DNA of 64,000 bases from Temnothorax longispinosus (Eukaryota > Arthropoda > Insecta > Hymenoptera > Formicidae). The notes below the pieces were generated by a model. That model saw only the letters and a program-made list of their open reading frames with translations, ran no database searches and was not told the DNA's origin. Within the stretch, counting starts at the first letter, position 1; every line of letters starts with the position of its first letter. The stretch is taken from NCBI RefSeq assembly GCF_030848805.1, contig NC_092362.1, positions 15,235,642 to 15,299,641 of the forward strand. The letters run 5' to 3'. The position numbers were made by a program, and so were the translations under genes. Positions 48,628 through 61,640 of the stretch are shown piece by piece.

Positions 48628-51579
48628 CTTTATACGCAAAATGTTTATCAGATTCGATTTATGTAAAAAACATTCCATTAAAAAAAAATAATTGCATTTT
48701 TCTGATGCATCCTTAAGCTTATAAAAGATATATAAAGATAGACCTTATTATACTATTCAATTTTTTCCTTTGTCAGTTTTTCCTATCTTTAACGAAATAA
48801 GAACTACAACTCGTTCCAGTTGTATGACTCATCCTGCAAATCGCAGATATTTTTAGATAGGTTAATATAGAGATTTAATAGATGCTTCATTAGTGCTTAA
48901 CGATGATATTGTTATATTAATTTTATGAAATATGCGAAAAATATTTTGCGAAATATACGCACAATTTTTTCTGCAGGGAAGGATAATATGATGTCTGGTT
49001 TGTTCATGTGAAAGTACAGGACGACACTCGATTGTAGAAATCTACAAGCTATATATTCGAGGTTGCGTTGACGGTGCTAAAATAATGACATGAACTGCGG
49101 TCTTTCTTATGTAATTAATAAATGCAATTTGGACCCGCTAAGACATGCGTCCGTCCTTCTATGTCGTGTATTCGCGAATGATTACAGAAATTAACTCTTT
49201 CATGCGCAAATCAATCGGACATTACAGTTCACGAAATGCACTCATGTTAACAATCTTCTTCAGAAATTCAGTTTTAAGCTGAACATTTTTGGACTGAAAA
49301 TTCCACACGATTTTTTTTACGAGGCACAAAATTTTTGGGGAATTATTTCCATTGTCGTAATATTTTCTATTTAATTATAATTATTAAAAGAGTCGATATT
49401 GCGCATGAGAGAGATAATGCGAAGATTTTAACGTAATGCATAAGAGAGAAATTGATAAGGATACTGATGAGGGAGCGTTAAATACGCTTCAACATCCGAG
49501 ACTGTTTTAATATTTTATAAGGTGCAAGCTACGTCAGAAACTGCAATTTCCTACTAAACATCTCTTTCTTTCAACACAAAAAAGTAATACTAGTTATTGC
49601 GCGCTCATTACATGTAATGCGAAGAGAACACATGCGGAAGATTTTTCTTACTGACATTTATTTCTAACAATCGCTAAGCTATCTCATTGTACATGTCAAC
49701 TTATTTTGCAAAAATAAACTATTGGGCACAAAGAAAGCGTTTGGTTGTTATCACAATTGCGGAGTTCTTCGGCTTGTATCGCATATGGTTATTAATTAAA
49801 GTTAGTGCGTAAATCTGATAAATTTTATTTAATTCCCTTAATTTTACAGGTATATATAATCAGACATATTATGTTCTAATGTACGAGAAGTTTGATCTAA
49901 TGACATGCCGAGCCATCAAATTTTGCACGAAAACTAACAAACTTTTCCTATTAATAAAATTCAACATTCTTCTCTGCATCTTTTAAAATTAATCCTTAAT
50001 GTATTGTTATTTAAAAAATCGCGATACTTCTATTGGGACCATAATCGAACACGTAGATAAATCAAGAGAGAGCTCTTCTCTCTCTCTCTCTCATACTTGG
50101 CATGTTATTATGCCAAACTTTTCATTTCAAAGTTTCCACAAAATGTGAAACTGTACATGCGCTTTATTGTATTTGTATTAAACAATGCATACTCTGTTTA
50201 TATCAAATTGTTATATAAAATTATTAAAAGACATGCGTGAACACTCCTATCTATTTCACGAACCAATGCGAGAAATAAAAATTTTGTTCCTTCTACACCG
50301 AGGATTTATTCATTTTTCATTGAAATATCAGCTCCCACAGCGTAACGGAATGGAACAAAGTCGAGCAACGAAACAATTTTTTAAATACCGTAGTGAAGTC
50401 ACTCAGCGGAGAACTACTTTATCATCTCAACCCGATCAGGGGGTCGAACCGCCGCGAATCTTTCCCCCCATTCGTTTTATAATTACGTATGTCCGTGGAA
50501 TAAATTTACTCGTCAGACACGAGTCAGATACGTCTCAGTCCGATGCCTGCGTAATATAAACCATTTAATTAAGCATTCGCTTAATTAACGAGGCCGTATC
50601 TGACACGTCGTTAACGCAGGAAGGTAAGATATTTCATTAGAGCTGCGTACTACATTTTCGCGTGGAGAAATTTTGCGTAGGCACGCTTCGGTCTATACGC
50701 ATAAGATTTATTATCCAAAAAAGTAAAGAAAAAAAAAAGTAATACAATTCGCAAAGGTTGTTTCGCGGTAAACCAAAGGATAAGTACCCGACGCCACCTA
50801 GGCGCGTTGAATCGACGGGTCATCCACGTGCAGATTAATTGTCGGATAAAGTATATTGTTTATTACTGCAGACGCACACACTTACGAACGATGTATCGGG
50901 AGAGAAACGTGTGGGAGGAGTCTCCACTGATATAATTGCCGTCAAGGCTGCATCGTGTATTTTTTTATTTAGCAATCGATGATACAAGCGCGCTTATACA
51001 ACCGCTTTTTTTATAGCCTTGTAAAAAAAATCAATGATATCTTGTTATTTAATGCCTGACGATTGCGAGTCTAAATATACGATCAGCGGAGGACCCTAAT
51101 TAAATAGCCAAACCTGAGCGAGAGAAATAATTTGTTTTGCTAGTACTCTTTTTGTCTTTGTTGCTATAATATATGACGTACTTTGATAAGATTATCGATG
51201 GTTGCTCGTAAATTGCGCCGAAGTTTCTCCCTCCATACATATAATACCTTTCAATAATTAATTAAATAATCGTTGCTTTTAATGATTTTATATGATACGG
51301 CGGTAAAAACGAGCGCTGACGATTTTATACGCTCTCTGCAGTAATTATTAATTTTATCATCGGAAAATCATCGTATTGTACCATTTGTTGCCCGTAGTTT
51401 CTCGTTAGTGTTCTCGCTCCTACATTTAAATCATTCTGAAACAGAACTTTCAAAAAGCTCGTTTTTCCCGAACAGATACGGGAATGATTCACGCACTTTA
51501 ATACGCGGAACTGATTACTTTTCACAATCCTATTTAGCTGTCTGCCGAATCTCTGGACAGTGATTTAACTGCATCGATA

Positions 51580-52130
51580 CAGGAAAAAAGAGAGAGGGAA
51601 AGAGAGAGAAGGGGGAGAAGGTGAGACGAAAGGAGAGAGAAACGGGAGCAGGAAGAGAAGGTACGAAGGCAAGCGGAAGGTGGACGCGCGGATGGTGAAC
51701 GGCTAGATGGACGGATAGATCAGAGCGAGAACAAGAGAGAATAGTCGAGTGGAATGACTGGAAATCAGGGGGCAGTCTGATTGGTCTCCGTGCTGATGGG
51801 AGCGTCGTTGCAACCCATGCTCGGGTTATGTATGCGGCGTGCCAGGGGTTGTGCGCGGGGGATAGTCGAAGGCAGATGGGGATCGCGGGGGGAACGAGCG
51901 AGGGGGCGGCGCGGAGACGGGTGAGTTTGAACGTCGGTACAGATACGGCATTATGAAAACACGAATGTACTTTTAAATCAATACCACCATCGTATTGTGG
52001 GCACCGGTGAGGGCGGTACGTTCGCAACCCGCGAATACGCGGGAGATGAGAGGGAGAGAGAGAGAGAAAGAGAAAGAGAAAGAGAAAAAGATAAAGACAG
52101 AAACAGAGAGGAGAGAGTGGGACTGACGGC
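51580..52130. repeat. Long purine-rich (GA) tracts
   Basis: 51580-51670 and 52045-52120 are almost entirely G and A on the plus strand, including gagagagagagaaagagaaa runs. The minus-strand 205-codon frame here is low-complexity Leu/Ser/Phe/Pro and is not taken as a gene. Confidence 0.8.
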
Positions 52131-52609
52131 GCTGCCGAGGGGGTCATAAGGGAATAGAGGGACAGGATAGGATACAGGGAGGTTGGGATACCAAGGGGTA
52201 GGAGACCGGAGGAATGGCTCCGTTATGCGAAAGGCATCGTCGCGACCGCGCGCGCCGGTTACATTAAATTATGACAGTATCCGTAACGGTACGAACACCG
52301 TCCCGTGCCTCCTGCGAGATATGTCTTTCAGCGTAGAAGTGGATTTGGCATGGGCTAGGAGATCGAGTACGTGGCGGAGATCTCGCGAGCGAGCAACAGC
52401 CGTTTTTTTTTACACCGCGGCTCGTAATTCACGCACGAATGTACAATGTATATTTTCAGAATTTTAACATCGTGTTATGCTCCGCTGAACGATGTCAGCG
52501 TATTATGTATAATATATTAGGAGAATACATTATCATGGAGGGCTCATTTGCAAAAATAATTTTCCAGTTCCAAATCTCATCCACAAACATTTACAACATC
52601 AAATTGAGA

Positions 52610-52670
52610 TTTTAAAAAATATACATATATATTATATATTATACATATTATATATATGTACATATATATG
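52610..52670. repeat. (TA)n-rich stretch
   Basis: Mixed atatac, tatata and catata units, non-coding. Confidence 0.8.
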
Positions 52671-53809
52671 CTTTAATTTCAATGAGAAAGTATTTACTGT
52701 TTCTAATTTCATTTCAACTATAAGCTGTATATGTATATAACTCTATTATCATTTAACAAAATGGAATTATTGGCTCATAAGAGGAACCTCTAAATAATAG
52801 AAATTTCAAATAATTATCTTCATTACAGCGGCAGCGGTAAAAATTGCAAAAAAACGGTAGAGCGAGATAAAGAAAGAATATTTCGTGTAACGCGATATCA
52901 CTAGATTTGTTAGAAAAGCAAAGAGTTAATACCACTTAACGCCAAACGCGAACGTTATTGAATAAAACTTTTTATTCCGCAGGCGTCAGATTTTTATTCT
53001 GTTATTCGCGCACGTGTAAAAAATTCCGTACGCAAACACCGTTTACGTGTCCGTGTGTACGTGTATGCGTGTGAACGTGGCGGCTAGCACGTGCATGATA
53101 GAAATTTTTACTCGCAACGAAGGAATGATGGAAGCATAGTCGACCACCTGTATGCTTTAACAGTGGATCGAACCGTGCCTGTTAGCCGACGCGTCTGACG
53201 TGGCGCATCCCCCAATGTATATGCATTTATTTCGGCCTTGCGAAATCATCGACGCGTCTTTTACGCTAATCGAACCCGCTTATTAAAAAAAAAAAAAACG
53301 CTTTTAATTACGCTTACATGCTTAATTTAACGAATTTGCATGTCTACAAAATATATCGTGCATCTTTTTCTACATGTAGTTTCACGTACAAATTACAATG
53401 TGGTAATTTCCAAGAAAAAGGCATTTTAACTCTTTTTTTTTTAGACAAATTGAAAATATATAAAACGTTCGGATAAATTATTTGCTTTGTATCTCGTCTA
53501 ACTGCTAGTATTTTCCAAACAAATCTACATCATTCGTGTTAATTTTTAATTACATATTTTTTAATTAAATGTGCTTTATTTTCTCTCAACGTTGCAACGT
53601 TGTTACGCGCGCTAGACGCGCTTTGGTTATAATGAAAATAAAAATTCTCTCTATATTGACGAGATATATCAATAGAAATTAACTGCCAACGTAGGAAAAT
53701 GCCTGTTGGAGTCTGCGTAGGCAGCAACTGATGAGGGTAGCAATGTTTCCGGCATAGTCCCCGGGCACGTGGTGCTACTATTGATTTTAATTTTAGTGAA
53801 AGGGGTGGA

Positions 53810-54360
53810 AAAATTAGAAGGGTGGAAAGAGGATGGCAGCCGCGCGGGCGGCGGTAGGAAGGAAAGGAGGCGCGAGCGTGTAAGCCAGAGAGGGAAATAG
53901 GGCTGGCGAGTGTAACGGAAGGGTGTGAGAGAGAGAAAAAGGGCTAGGGAAAGAAAGAGAGAAAAAGATGAAGAGAGACATAGCGCATGTAGAGCGATAG
54001 AGGGTAAGAGGGTGAAAGAGGGAGACGCAGGGGGAAGAGAGAGAGAGAGAAAGAGAGACCAACGGAAAAAAAGCTGAAGAAGAAGAGGGATAGCGAGAGC
54101 GGAAAGTCGGCAGTGTCGAACAGTTTCGCTTTCATTTCCCTTTTTGCTTGAAGGCAAAGGTAGTCGTTGCTCGAGGGTAGGAGGGTAAAAGTACCTGCCG
54201 TCATAGAGAAGGATAGAACGGCAAGGAGTTGCCGGGACGCGGCGGTAGAGAGAAAGAGAGAGACGGGTGGCTGTGGCGACAGGGATGTGGGACCAAGAAC
54301 GACGAGAGGGGGGGAAGAAGGGGGAGGCCGTGAAAAAGACGGGCACGGGGAACCTTGAAA
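53810..54360. repeat. 550-bp purine-rich tract
   Basis: The plus strand is dominated by G and A, with gagagagaga runs around 53925-53965 and 54035-54060. The minus-strand frames (up to 225 codons) read as Leu/Ser/Phe repeats and are composition artefacts. Confidence 0.8.
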
Positions 54361-55679
54361 AAGAAGCTCACCACGTTGTTGAACGCGAGAGGCAACACAG
54401 GGGGTGAGATATTTAAATAAAAAAAGACCGGGAGCACGCGCGCGAATACGAGCGGGGGTTGAAATGCCGGCGATATTTCAGTGCGAGCTCAGATTTCAAC
54501 GTCGTAAACGCGCAAAAGTGATTTTTCTACGTTATATCACGATGACGGAAGCAAGGAGGGATAAAGCAATGGATTTATACGTACTGTATCAAAACAGTTT
54601 AATTTATATCGGCTTTCACAAGTCGACAAATTTTCGTAACTTTAACGAGTTCTATAATTTGCTTTTAAAAATAAATTTATATTTGTGGACGAGAGAAACA
54701 ATTAGGTAGCGATCAACGAGAGCTGCACACCTCCCAGCATCAAAGATTCTTCAATCGTTCTCGACTCGTCCGATTATATCGTTTCCGCAAAATGTATTCT
54801 CCGACGATTAGCGTTTTATCGGCCTTCAACACGCGGCTCTCCGATTTTGTGGCACTTTCTCTTGCACGCGCGCCACCCAATCCTCTTCCTCCCTCTCCCT
54901 CGGAGTGTGCCTTCCTGGTTTTTTAATTGTATCGTGCGTTTATTCACACGGACGCACAAACGCGCGCGCACACGCTTCACGGAGAGGCACGTGTCCTGTA
55001 CGTATATGCGTGCGCGCGCCGGCAGAAATGTACGAGAAAAGACACGCACACATACCGAGAAGGAGAGATGAGAGGAAGAGAGTGGGTGGGGACAGAGAAA
55101 GTGAACTGGTTTATGAACGTCTAGATTAAGGGCAGGTATCGACGAAGTACTTGAAGAAAAACCATTAGGTTTTTGGAGAGAACACATTTATTCCATCCGC
55201 GCGCGCACGCGAGAGAAAGATAAAGAGAGAGGCGGAAAAAGAGATAGAGAGCAAATACCACAAGCGATACCGCCGATGTTTTTTGATACGCACGATCGCC
55301 GCATCGATGCTGCGACACGCGCTTCACGCGAGAATGTGTGGGATTTAACGCGATTGTCGACAATGTTGCATATCCGCACTCGTCATTTCGTTCGCTATAA
55401 GGCAAAGTGAGTGCCTCTGCGCCATGCGTTTTAGTGACACGTGGCGTCACGCAAGCGCCGCATTATTGGCACAATAGAAACGTAAAATTTCATTTTCGCG
55501 ATAAAAAGGACAAAGTCATTACGATGCCTAATTAATACCTCAGGTAAATACATTTGCGATAAAAAGATAGATCGAATTCTGTTTTGCGCCGCGATTCAAT
55601 AACGCGAGAATATTACAATGGGTCGCGTTTCAAGCTATTATTTTGTATCGTTATTAACGAGCGTAAAATTGAAGCCCCG

Positions 55680-56770
55680 CGGAAAATGCGGGGGGAGACG
55701 AAAAAAAAATTGTGGGAAAAGGACAGCGGTACATAGGCAGACGATGGGATAGCTACGCCTCTTTTCGGCGGTGCCGCGCGCACGCATAATTAGACGAGGA
55801 CAACCGAAATCGCCCCGATCGGCCATCGGGGAAGAGACGGTGCGCGGCGAAGAAACACGGCGAAAAATTGACACCGGTCGAGAGCCGACGGTATCGTCGA
55901 TGATCGTCCTCATTGGCCGGTGGCGAAAAAATCCCATCGAATCAGCGAACGAGGTGAGATTTGCAATTAAAACGCGGGCTGGTCCGCCACGCGGGCAGGG
56001 GACGAGGCGGGGGGAGGGTTGGGGGATGGAAATCGGGATCGGTGGGGCAGGGGGACAGCGACGGGGGAGCGAGAACGGGAACGGGGGTGGACGGATGCCG
56101 CCGTCCGAAAGGGCGCAATAAATGTACGCATTGCGCAGAATTAGTTGATTAAAATATAAAAGAAGAACGGGTGGGGATGGAGGGGCGCGGGCGCGGGCAA
56201 GCGCGCGCGCGCGCGCGGCGGGCGGGCGGGAGAGAGGGGTGGATGTGCAGGGCGGGAGGGAGGGACGACACGGAGAAATATGGCAGGGGAGAGCAGAGAG
56301 ATAGGCGCCAGAAGGAGAAATCTCGTTTCCCCTCTCAGTCCCGCGACTGTGTGCCGTGTGTGCGGGCACCCCCCCCCCCCGGTGCTCCCCGCTCGCCACC
56401 CCGTCCCCCCGTGACTCGCCCTTCCGCCCGCCGCGCTCCGACTAGGGTGGCTGGCGGGGGCCAGAGCGCGCGCGGGAAAAAGAGAGGACAGTCGCGGAGC
56501 GAGAGAGCGCAGCAGCCCGGGAAAAGAAATAATCTGCGAGCTGTATTGACGTTTCTAGTCTAACTCTGATTGAATTATGCATGAGCACACCAGCGATACC
56601 GACGGCTCTCCTTCACTGCCGCCGCCTCCGCCGCCGCCACCGCCGCCGCCGCCTCCGCGGCCACCGGCGTCGCCTCCCTGCGAGTCCCGGTCGTTCGCTT
56701 GGGGTGCTCGCGGTTTTTTTTTATATATATACGTACACATGTATCGCTCTTCGATGTAGTTCGTTCGCGG
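55680..56770. promoter_or_regulatory. Strongest CpG-rich island in the right half, candidate promoter
   Basis: About 1.1 kb with high GC and CpG, including an alternating gc run (about 56199-56218), a C run (about 56370-56380) and a (CCG)n repeat (56618-56660). An inverted CCAAT (attgg, about 55912) and a tgacgt-like site (56547) are present, but such short motifs occur by chance. Frames are open on both strands through composition. The direction of any transcript is not evident. Confidence 0.4.
56618..56660 (+). repeat. (CCG)n trinucleotide repeat
   Basis: About 14 ccg-type units with cct and cca interruptions. In one plus frame from ATG 56577 it would encode a proline run in a 60-residue peptide, and on the minus strand a glycine or alanine run. 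Confidence 0.9.
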
Positions 56771-59700
56771 TTAGAGAAATGGTAGAGCACGTAGATGTAC
56801 GGTTCGGACAACGAGGCTAACCCGTCGACTAAACTGCACTATGAGAAACACGCGGTACAAAGGGACGTTTGGGGAACCGGAGAGCGTCGCGCTATTGGTG
56901 AGATCCGTATAAAATGTAAAATATTATTGATTACGGTAAGCAAAATTGTTTTATCGCATATGAACGGCGAGCGCCTGTGAGAAACAATGATGATCGTTGG
57001 AATTACATTCGACAGATGCCTTTTTCTTTTTTTAACACTAATTTTAAATAATTATATAGCGATGTGAAAAAATATATATCGCCAATTGAGAGACAATTGA
57101 AATAATTCATTTCTTTCGGTATCAGTTTTCGCAATAGGAATCCTTAAATTACAAACGTTCAATCCCGCAAAACTCATACGCTCTGTTATTAACTCATTTT
57201 TTCATAAAATCCTTTCTGTCTTTGTTTTTTTTTTTTTCAATAAAAAGTAATTGATTAAATGTTAAGAGATCAAATACCGTCTTAAAGACGATTCGGAAAC
57301 TACGCTGGAGCACTCGCGAGACGTAATTAATAATAATTATCGGCTAATAAACGGACAAACGTTAATCCGCTTACGCTAAATTACGCTCCATTCTGTTTTA
57401 CTCGCGAAACGACGTGCCGCGACGCGCATTATGGCGCCCCCGATTGTTGCACCGTTTAACCGATTCGCTAATGGGAAAGCTAACGGAAAAGAGTAACAGC
57501 TACAGATGCTTCTCTTCTCCCTCTCGCATCCTCTCGCACCCTTGATGCACGCTCCGGATGGGATCTCCTTTTAGTACCTTGCGCACGTAACCGATCACGA
57601 TACTGGTGACAACGATTTACGTGCTTTCACTTGATCTCGCTGCATTTCGCTCGGAAGGGCATCCTCTTCGCGAGATATACCTACTCAGAATTGAAATACG
57701 AAAGAATTTCCATACGAAATAAATTTTTGCGTACGAGTTTTATTACATATACTTTATGCATTTAATTTATACAAATATATATACGTATTTAAGAAATATT
57801 AATTAAAACTTAAAAATTGTCAACTAATGCGAAGATATTAACGCAAACTTAATCCAATATAACCGGTTGTGAATATTAGATAATCTCTCATAATTACGTT
57901 TCTAATATTAAAATGTCATATTAATCTTCGAACGGTAAAATGTTTAGGTAACAGCCGAACAAAGAAGTGTGAAAATCCTTTAATCTGTTTAAATTCATTA
58001 CTCTCATAAAATTTCTTCCTTCCATTATTTCAAAATAGATTTTCTGTATCAGAATTTAATTTCATTATATCCCCATAGCCCGAAATTTTTTTCTTTTTCA
58101 AGGATTAATAAAATAGAAAAATAAATAAATAATAAAAACAACCACATGACGTGATTATCGCGAACGAAGAAAATAGAAAACGAAACAAAAAGAGATTTCT
58201 GGATATAAATAAACAATGCATATCCCGTTTCTTTGCAATCTATTTTTAAAAAATATTAGTTTTATAGAGATATGCGTGCGAAAAGACCCGAATTTCATGA
58301 GAATTAAGCGAGAGTCAATATCCTCTGTTTTTATTACCAAACCTCCCTGCAAGCGTATTTCATATTTTTCAACTGTACATGTATCGCGGTGATAGCAGAA
58401 ACGCGAGGAAGTATACAAACGGATTACAGTAATCGGACACGTCATCTCCCAGGTCGGGAGAGAGAGAGAGAGATTACATCTAGGTGCCGCCGCAGAAATT
58501 TATCGGCAAAGAGTACTGCTTTATTATGCAGTTATAGACACATACGTCGCGCAGCTTCAGTAAGCCGACCTCGCGACAGGGGCCGTTGCCAGAGGGATGC
58601 TGAGTCTCTCCCGCCATTGCGGGCTAGGTATATCCTCCCCACTTCTCGTCGGCGAGAGCGACATAGGAGCATCGCGGACTATACTGCTAAAAACGGGATC
58701 GATACTAAAACGCTTTTAAAATCGAGGCTTTTGTAATTAACTCTCGCCAACTTACCGGGCCCCGGCCCGCGATACGTTTGACGATGCAGCCGCGGCGGCC
58801 GAATGCTACCGCGTTTACGTGCGACGTGATCCTTCCTGCCGTCCACCCTCGCGTTCGTATCACAGCTCGTGCTGTGTGTACCAGAAGAATTCACAAGAGT
58901 CCAAGAGCGTTTTCTCGACAATCGAAATCCCGACTATTCTTGTCCAGTGAATACCTTGATTTCAATGGATGTAGGATCACGAATCTTCGATACAGAATAT
59001 TCATAATACCTCGAATATTAAACGTCATATACTTGCAAATACTTTATGGTACGGCACGATTTAGATATACCGGTATTTTACATCGAATGAGAAAAAGTAT
59101 TAACGCGCCAGGTTAAATTCGAGGCATATAATTATTACTACCATCCGGAGGGGCTTAAACTATAATTATCACGATAACTGTCATCTCTAAAGACATTATC
59201 AATGACTTGAAATTTTCTGTTAATGCGTTTCAATTTGCAGTATTATGTCAGAACCGGTATTCTTTATGAATATGATCAGTATATCCGGATTTAAGCTTAA
59301 TAATATCTCTTGATACCATTTACAAATTAACGTAATATTCCTCTTTGAAAATGTAATTCCTGATAAATGGATTACTTTTACGAACATCTCAGGTTGATAA
59401 TAATAGCAGATTTTATGCAGTTGCTTGTTAATTATCTTCTTACTTCTCATCCATCGTCCCGACTGGACTTCTCATTAGTCGTACTTGCCAACTACGATAT
59501 TCTCGCGATTTCTACAATCGTATCGAAATTATAAGTATCATAGTTTCAAAAAAATAAAAAAAAGAGGAAATATTGATTGAACGTCCCGCTATCGGTATTA
59601 ACAGCGTGAAAAAGAGAGATAGTGCTGGCCATTCATTCCCGCATATTTGTAAAACACTGATGGTTTCGAAAGAGTAAAAAAAAGGAATGTGCTTGAACGA

Positions 59701-60780
59701 ATTTTTCGAATGCCCAGCAATTTTTCTCAATCAGATGCAAGAAATTGATATATATTAGAAAATATCTATCCTTTCATGTCTTAGTTCACATAAATCGTCT
59801 CTTACAATACAATTTTAACTTTTTGTAAAAAATTTTATAATCGCGGCATTGCAATGTTCTTCATTTAAAGTTGACTCTTTAGTCGTGAATTTACGTTTGA
59901 TTAAAAATCTTTGAACGTGTGTAAAAAAAAACATATTTTTAAAAAGATTTTCTCTTTAAACAAAATATTCTTGAAAGGTGATTTATAAAATTCGTAGCAC
60001 GCGCGCTTCGTTCATCAGATTTATTCAGATTTGTATTCAGAAAATTTGTTATTTTTTTCAACCACTTTTTTCCCTACGGATAACGAATTTTATAAAACGT
60101 TGTAATTTGTGCAAATCTACAAACCTGTATATTTCAACAGTGCTAGCGCATTAAATATTTCCTTTCAAATATTGCATAATCTGATGGCTCTAATTTCGAG
60201 CTCCAATCTAATTAGTATCAAAATTGTATTTCAGGAGATACATTTGAGAGTAATAAATATTACCATCTATTACTCTTCCTTTCGACGATTATTTCCAAAG
60301 ATCGTGGGGAAATGGCGTTTAATTATGCTACTCAATTGAATATATGCTACGTTACTTTCAACGTTTTGCTCAATTATGTTCCAGACACACAAACAAAATC
60401 AAGCGTCTTTTCTTTACATTCAAAGCCCATTATTGTGTTATGATAACGATAGCTCGTTTTTTTTTTTTTTTTTTTTTTTTCCAAAAATGAGCCGGATATG
60501 TTCCGGATGTTATACGCGATACGCGTAATGTGACGTTCATGAATTTTTCTACGGCGGCGTGTTCGATACGTTTCCAAGCGCGTAGCCGTCCAAGGAAGCC
60601 GGCGCGAGAACGCGGATAAGCGAAATGCGAGATAGGAAAGGAGATAAGATACGCCCTGGACGATGGAGTACCGCCCTCCGAGCAAGCGCGTTTTATTTCG
60701 CTTTTTAATAAGGACCTCGTTTGGAACTCTAGGCTTTAAATAGATCAATACCTACGTACTTCATCCCTGGCAACGAACCC
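56771..60780. other. AT-rich spacer, no gene seen
   Basis: Short frames only. It contains T and A homopolymers, among them a 24-base T run at 60457-60480. Confidence 0.55.
60457..60480. repeat. Poly(T)24 run
   Basis: Twenty-four T in a row on the plus strand. It could be the tail of a minus-strand retroposed sequence, but no gene-like sequence or target duplication was recognised beside it. Confidence 0.9.
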
Positions 60781-60784
60781 ATCG

Positions 60785-61640
60785 CGTTTCCGCTCGCTTC
60801 AACCCCCTGGCCACCCTTTTTACCTCGCACTCTTCCACTACCAACCCACCCCTTCCCGCTCCCTCCCCGCCCGCCCGCCCGCCTTCACCGCCCGCCTCTT
60901 CCTCACCCCACCTTCGCTCGCCGTCTCCGTCTGACCCACCTGTTCACCCTAATCCAGTATCTTCTTTCCCCTCGTTACGCATAACACTGTCTTTCTCTGC
61001 GTTTCTGTTTTCCCCCTTTTCTCTTGCCCGCGTCTTCTCCATCCCCTCTATCGTCTATCTTTCTCTTTTTCGCTCTCCTTCTCTCTCCCTCTCTCTCCGT
61101 TTCTATCTCTATCTCTCTTAACAAACCATCCGCGAGGGATCACCCTTTTTCGCGACTCCCCCCTATCTACTCTCTTCCCTCAGTCGCGGCACACACGCTT
61201 ATTTTCAAACGGTTCCGCGTTACAAGTACATTCTTATACATGCATTTATTAGTACGTAACGCGCTGTATGTGCCATGATGAATGTGTGCGCTCTTGCGTG
61301 AATGCGTGCGTACGTGCGCGTGTGTCACGCGCGGAGCGTGCGTGCACCGCTCTGTTTTCATTTTTCCCTTTATTCCCCTCTAGCGCGCTATTCTAAAGCT
61401 TGATAGTGTGCCGGTTGTGGAGATAGGTGGCGGCCCGCGGCCCACAGCCCGCTTTTTCCCTTTTTCTACGCTTTTTCCCTTTTCCTCGAGGTTTTTTTCC
61501 CCCATTTCGCTTTTTATTCTTTTTTTTTCCTCTGTACCTGCCCCTCCCGGTCCCCCCCCCTACTTACCCTCTCGGATCCCCCGTCCTCCCTCTCTCGCAT
61601 CCCGCCTCCCCCCTCGCCCTCACCCTCGCGGCGTCGTTTG
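60785..61640. repeat. Long pyrimidine-rich tract
   Basis: The plus strand is rich in C and T over most of 850 bases, with ctctctccct runs near 61077-61110 and ttttttccccc runs near 61490-61560. Strand asymmetry is opposite to the purine tracts at 51.6-54.4 kb. Ser/Pro/Phe frames here are composition artefacts. Confidence 0.75.

Larger units (their letters stand above)
46611..55680. other. Intergenic spacer without a recognisable gene
   Basis: Mostly AT-rich with scattered CpG-rich patches. Frames up to about 225 codons exist, but they fall in purine tracts or lack any domain. A 120-codon minus-strand frame (47383-47745) has mixed composition but no recognisable motif. No tRNA or conserved exon was recognised. 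Confidence 0.5.

Noticed and set aside
50435..50465. B-box-like ggttcgacccc on the minus strand, suggesting a tRNA
   Set aside because: The bases around it do not form a T-stem or acceptor stem, and there is no A box at the right distance.
53669..54346. 225-codon minus-strand frame
   Set aside because: It lies in a GA-rich tract, and its product is repetitive Leu/Ser/Phe/Pro. It is a composition artefact.
56577..56759. 60-residue proline-run peptide from ATG 56577
   Set aside because: The run is a CCG microsatellite. There is no conserved sequence around it and no clear splice donor.
60457..60480. Poly(T) as the tail of a processed pseudogene
   Set aside because: No gene-like sequence next to it and no flanking target duplication were found.
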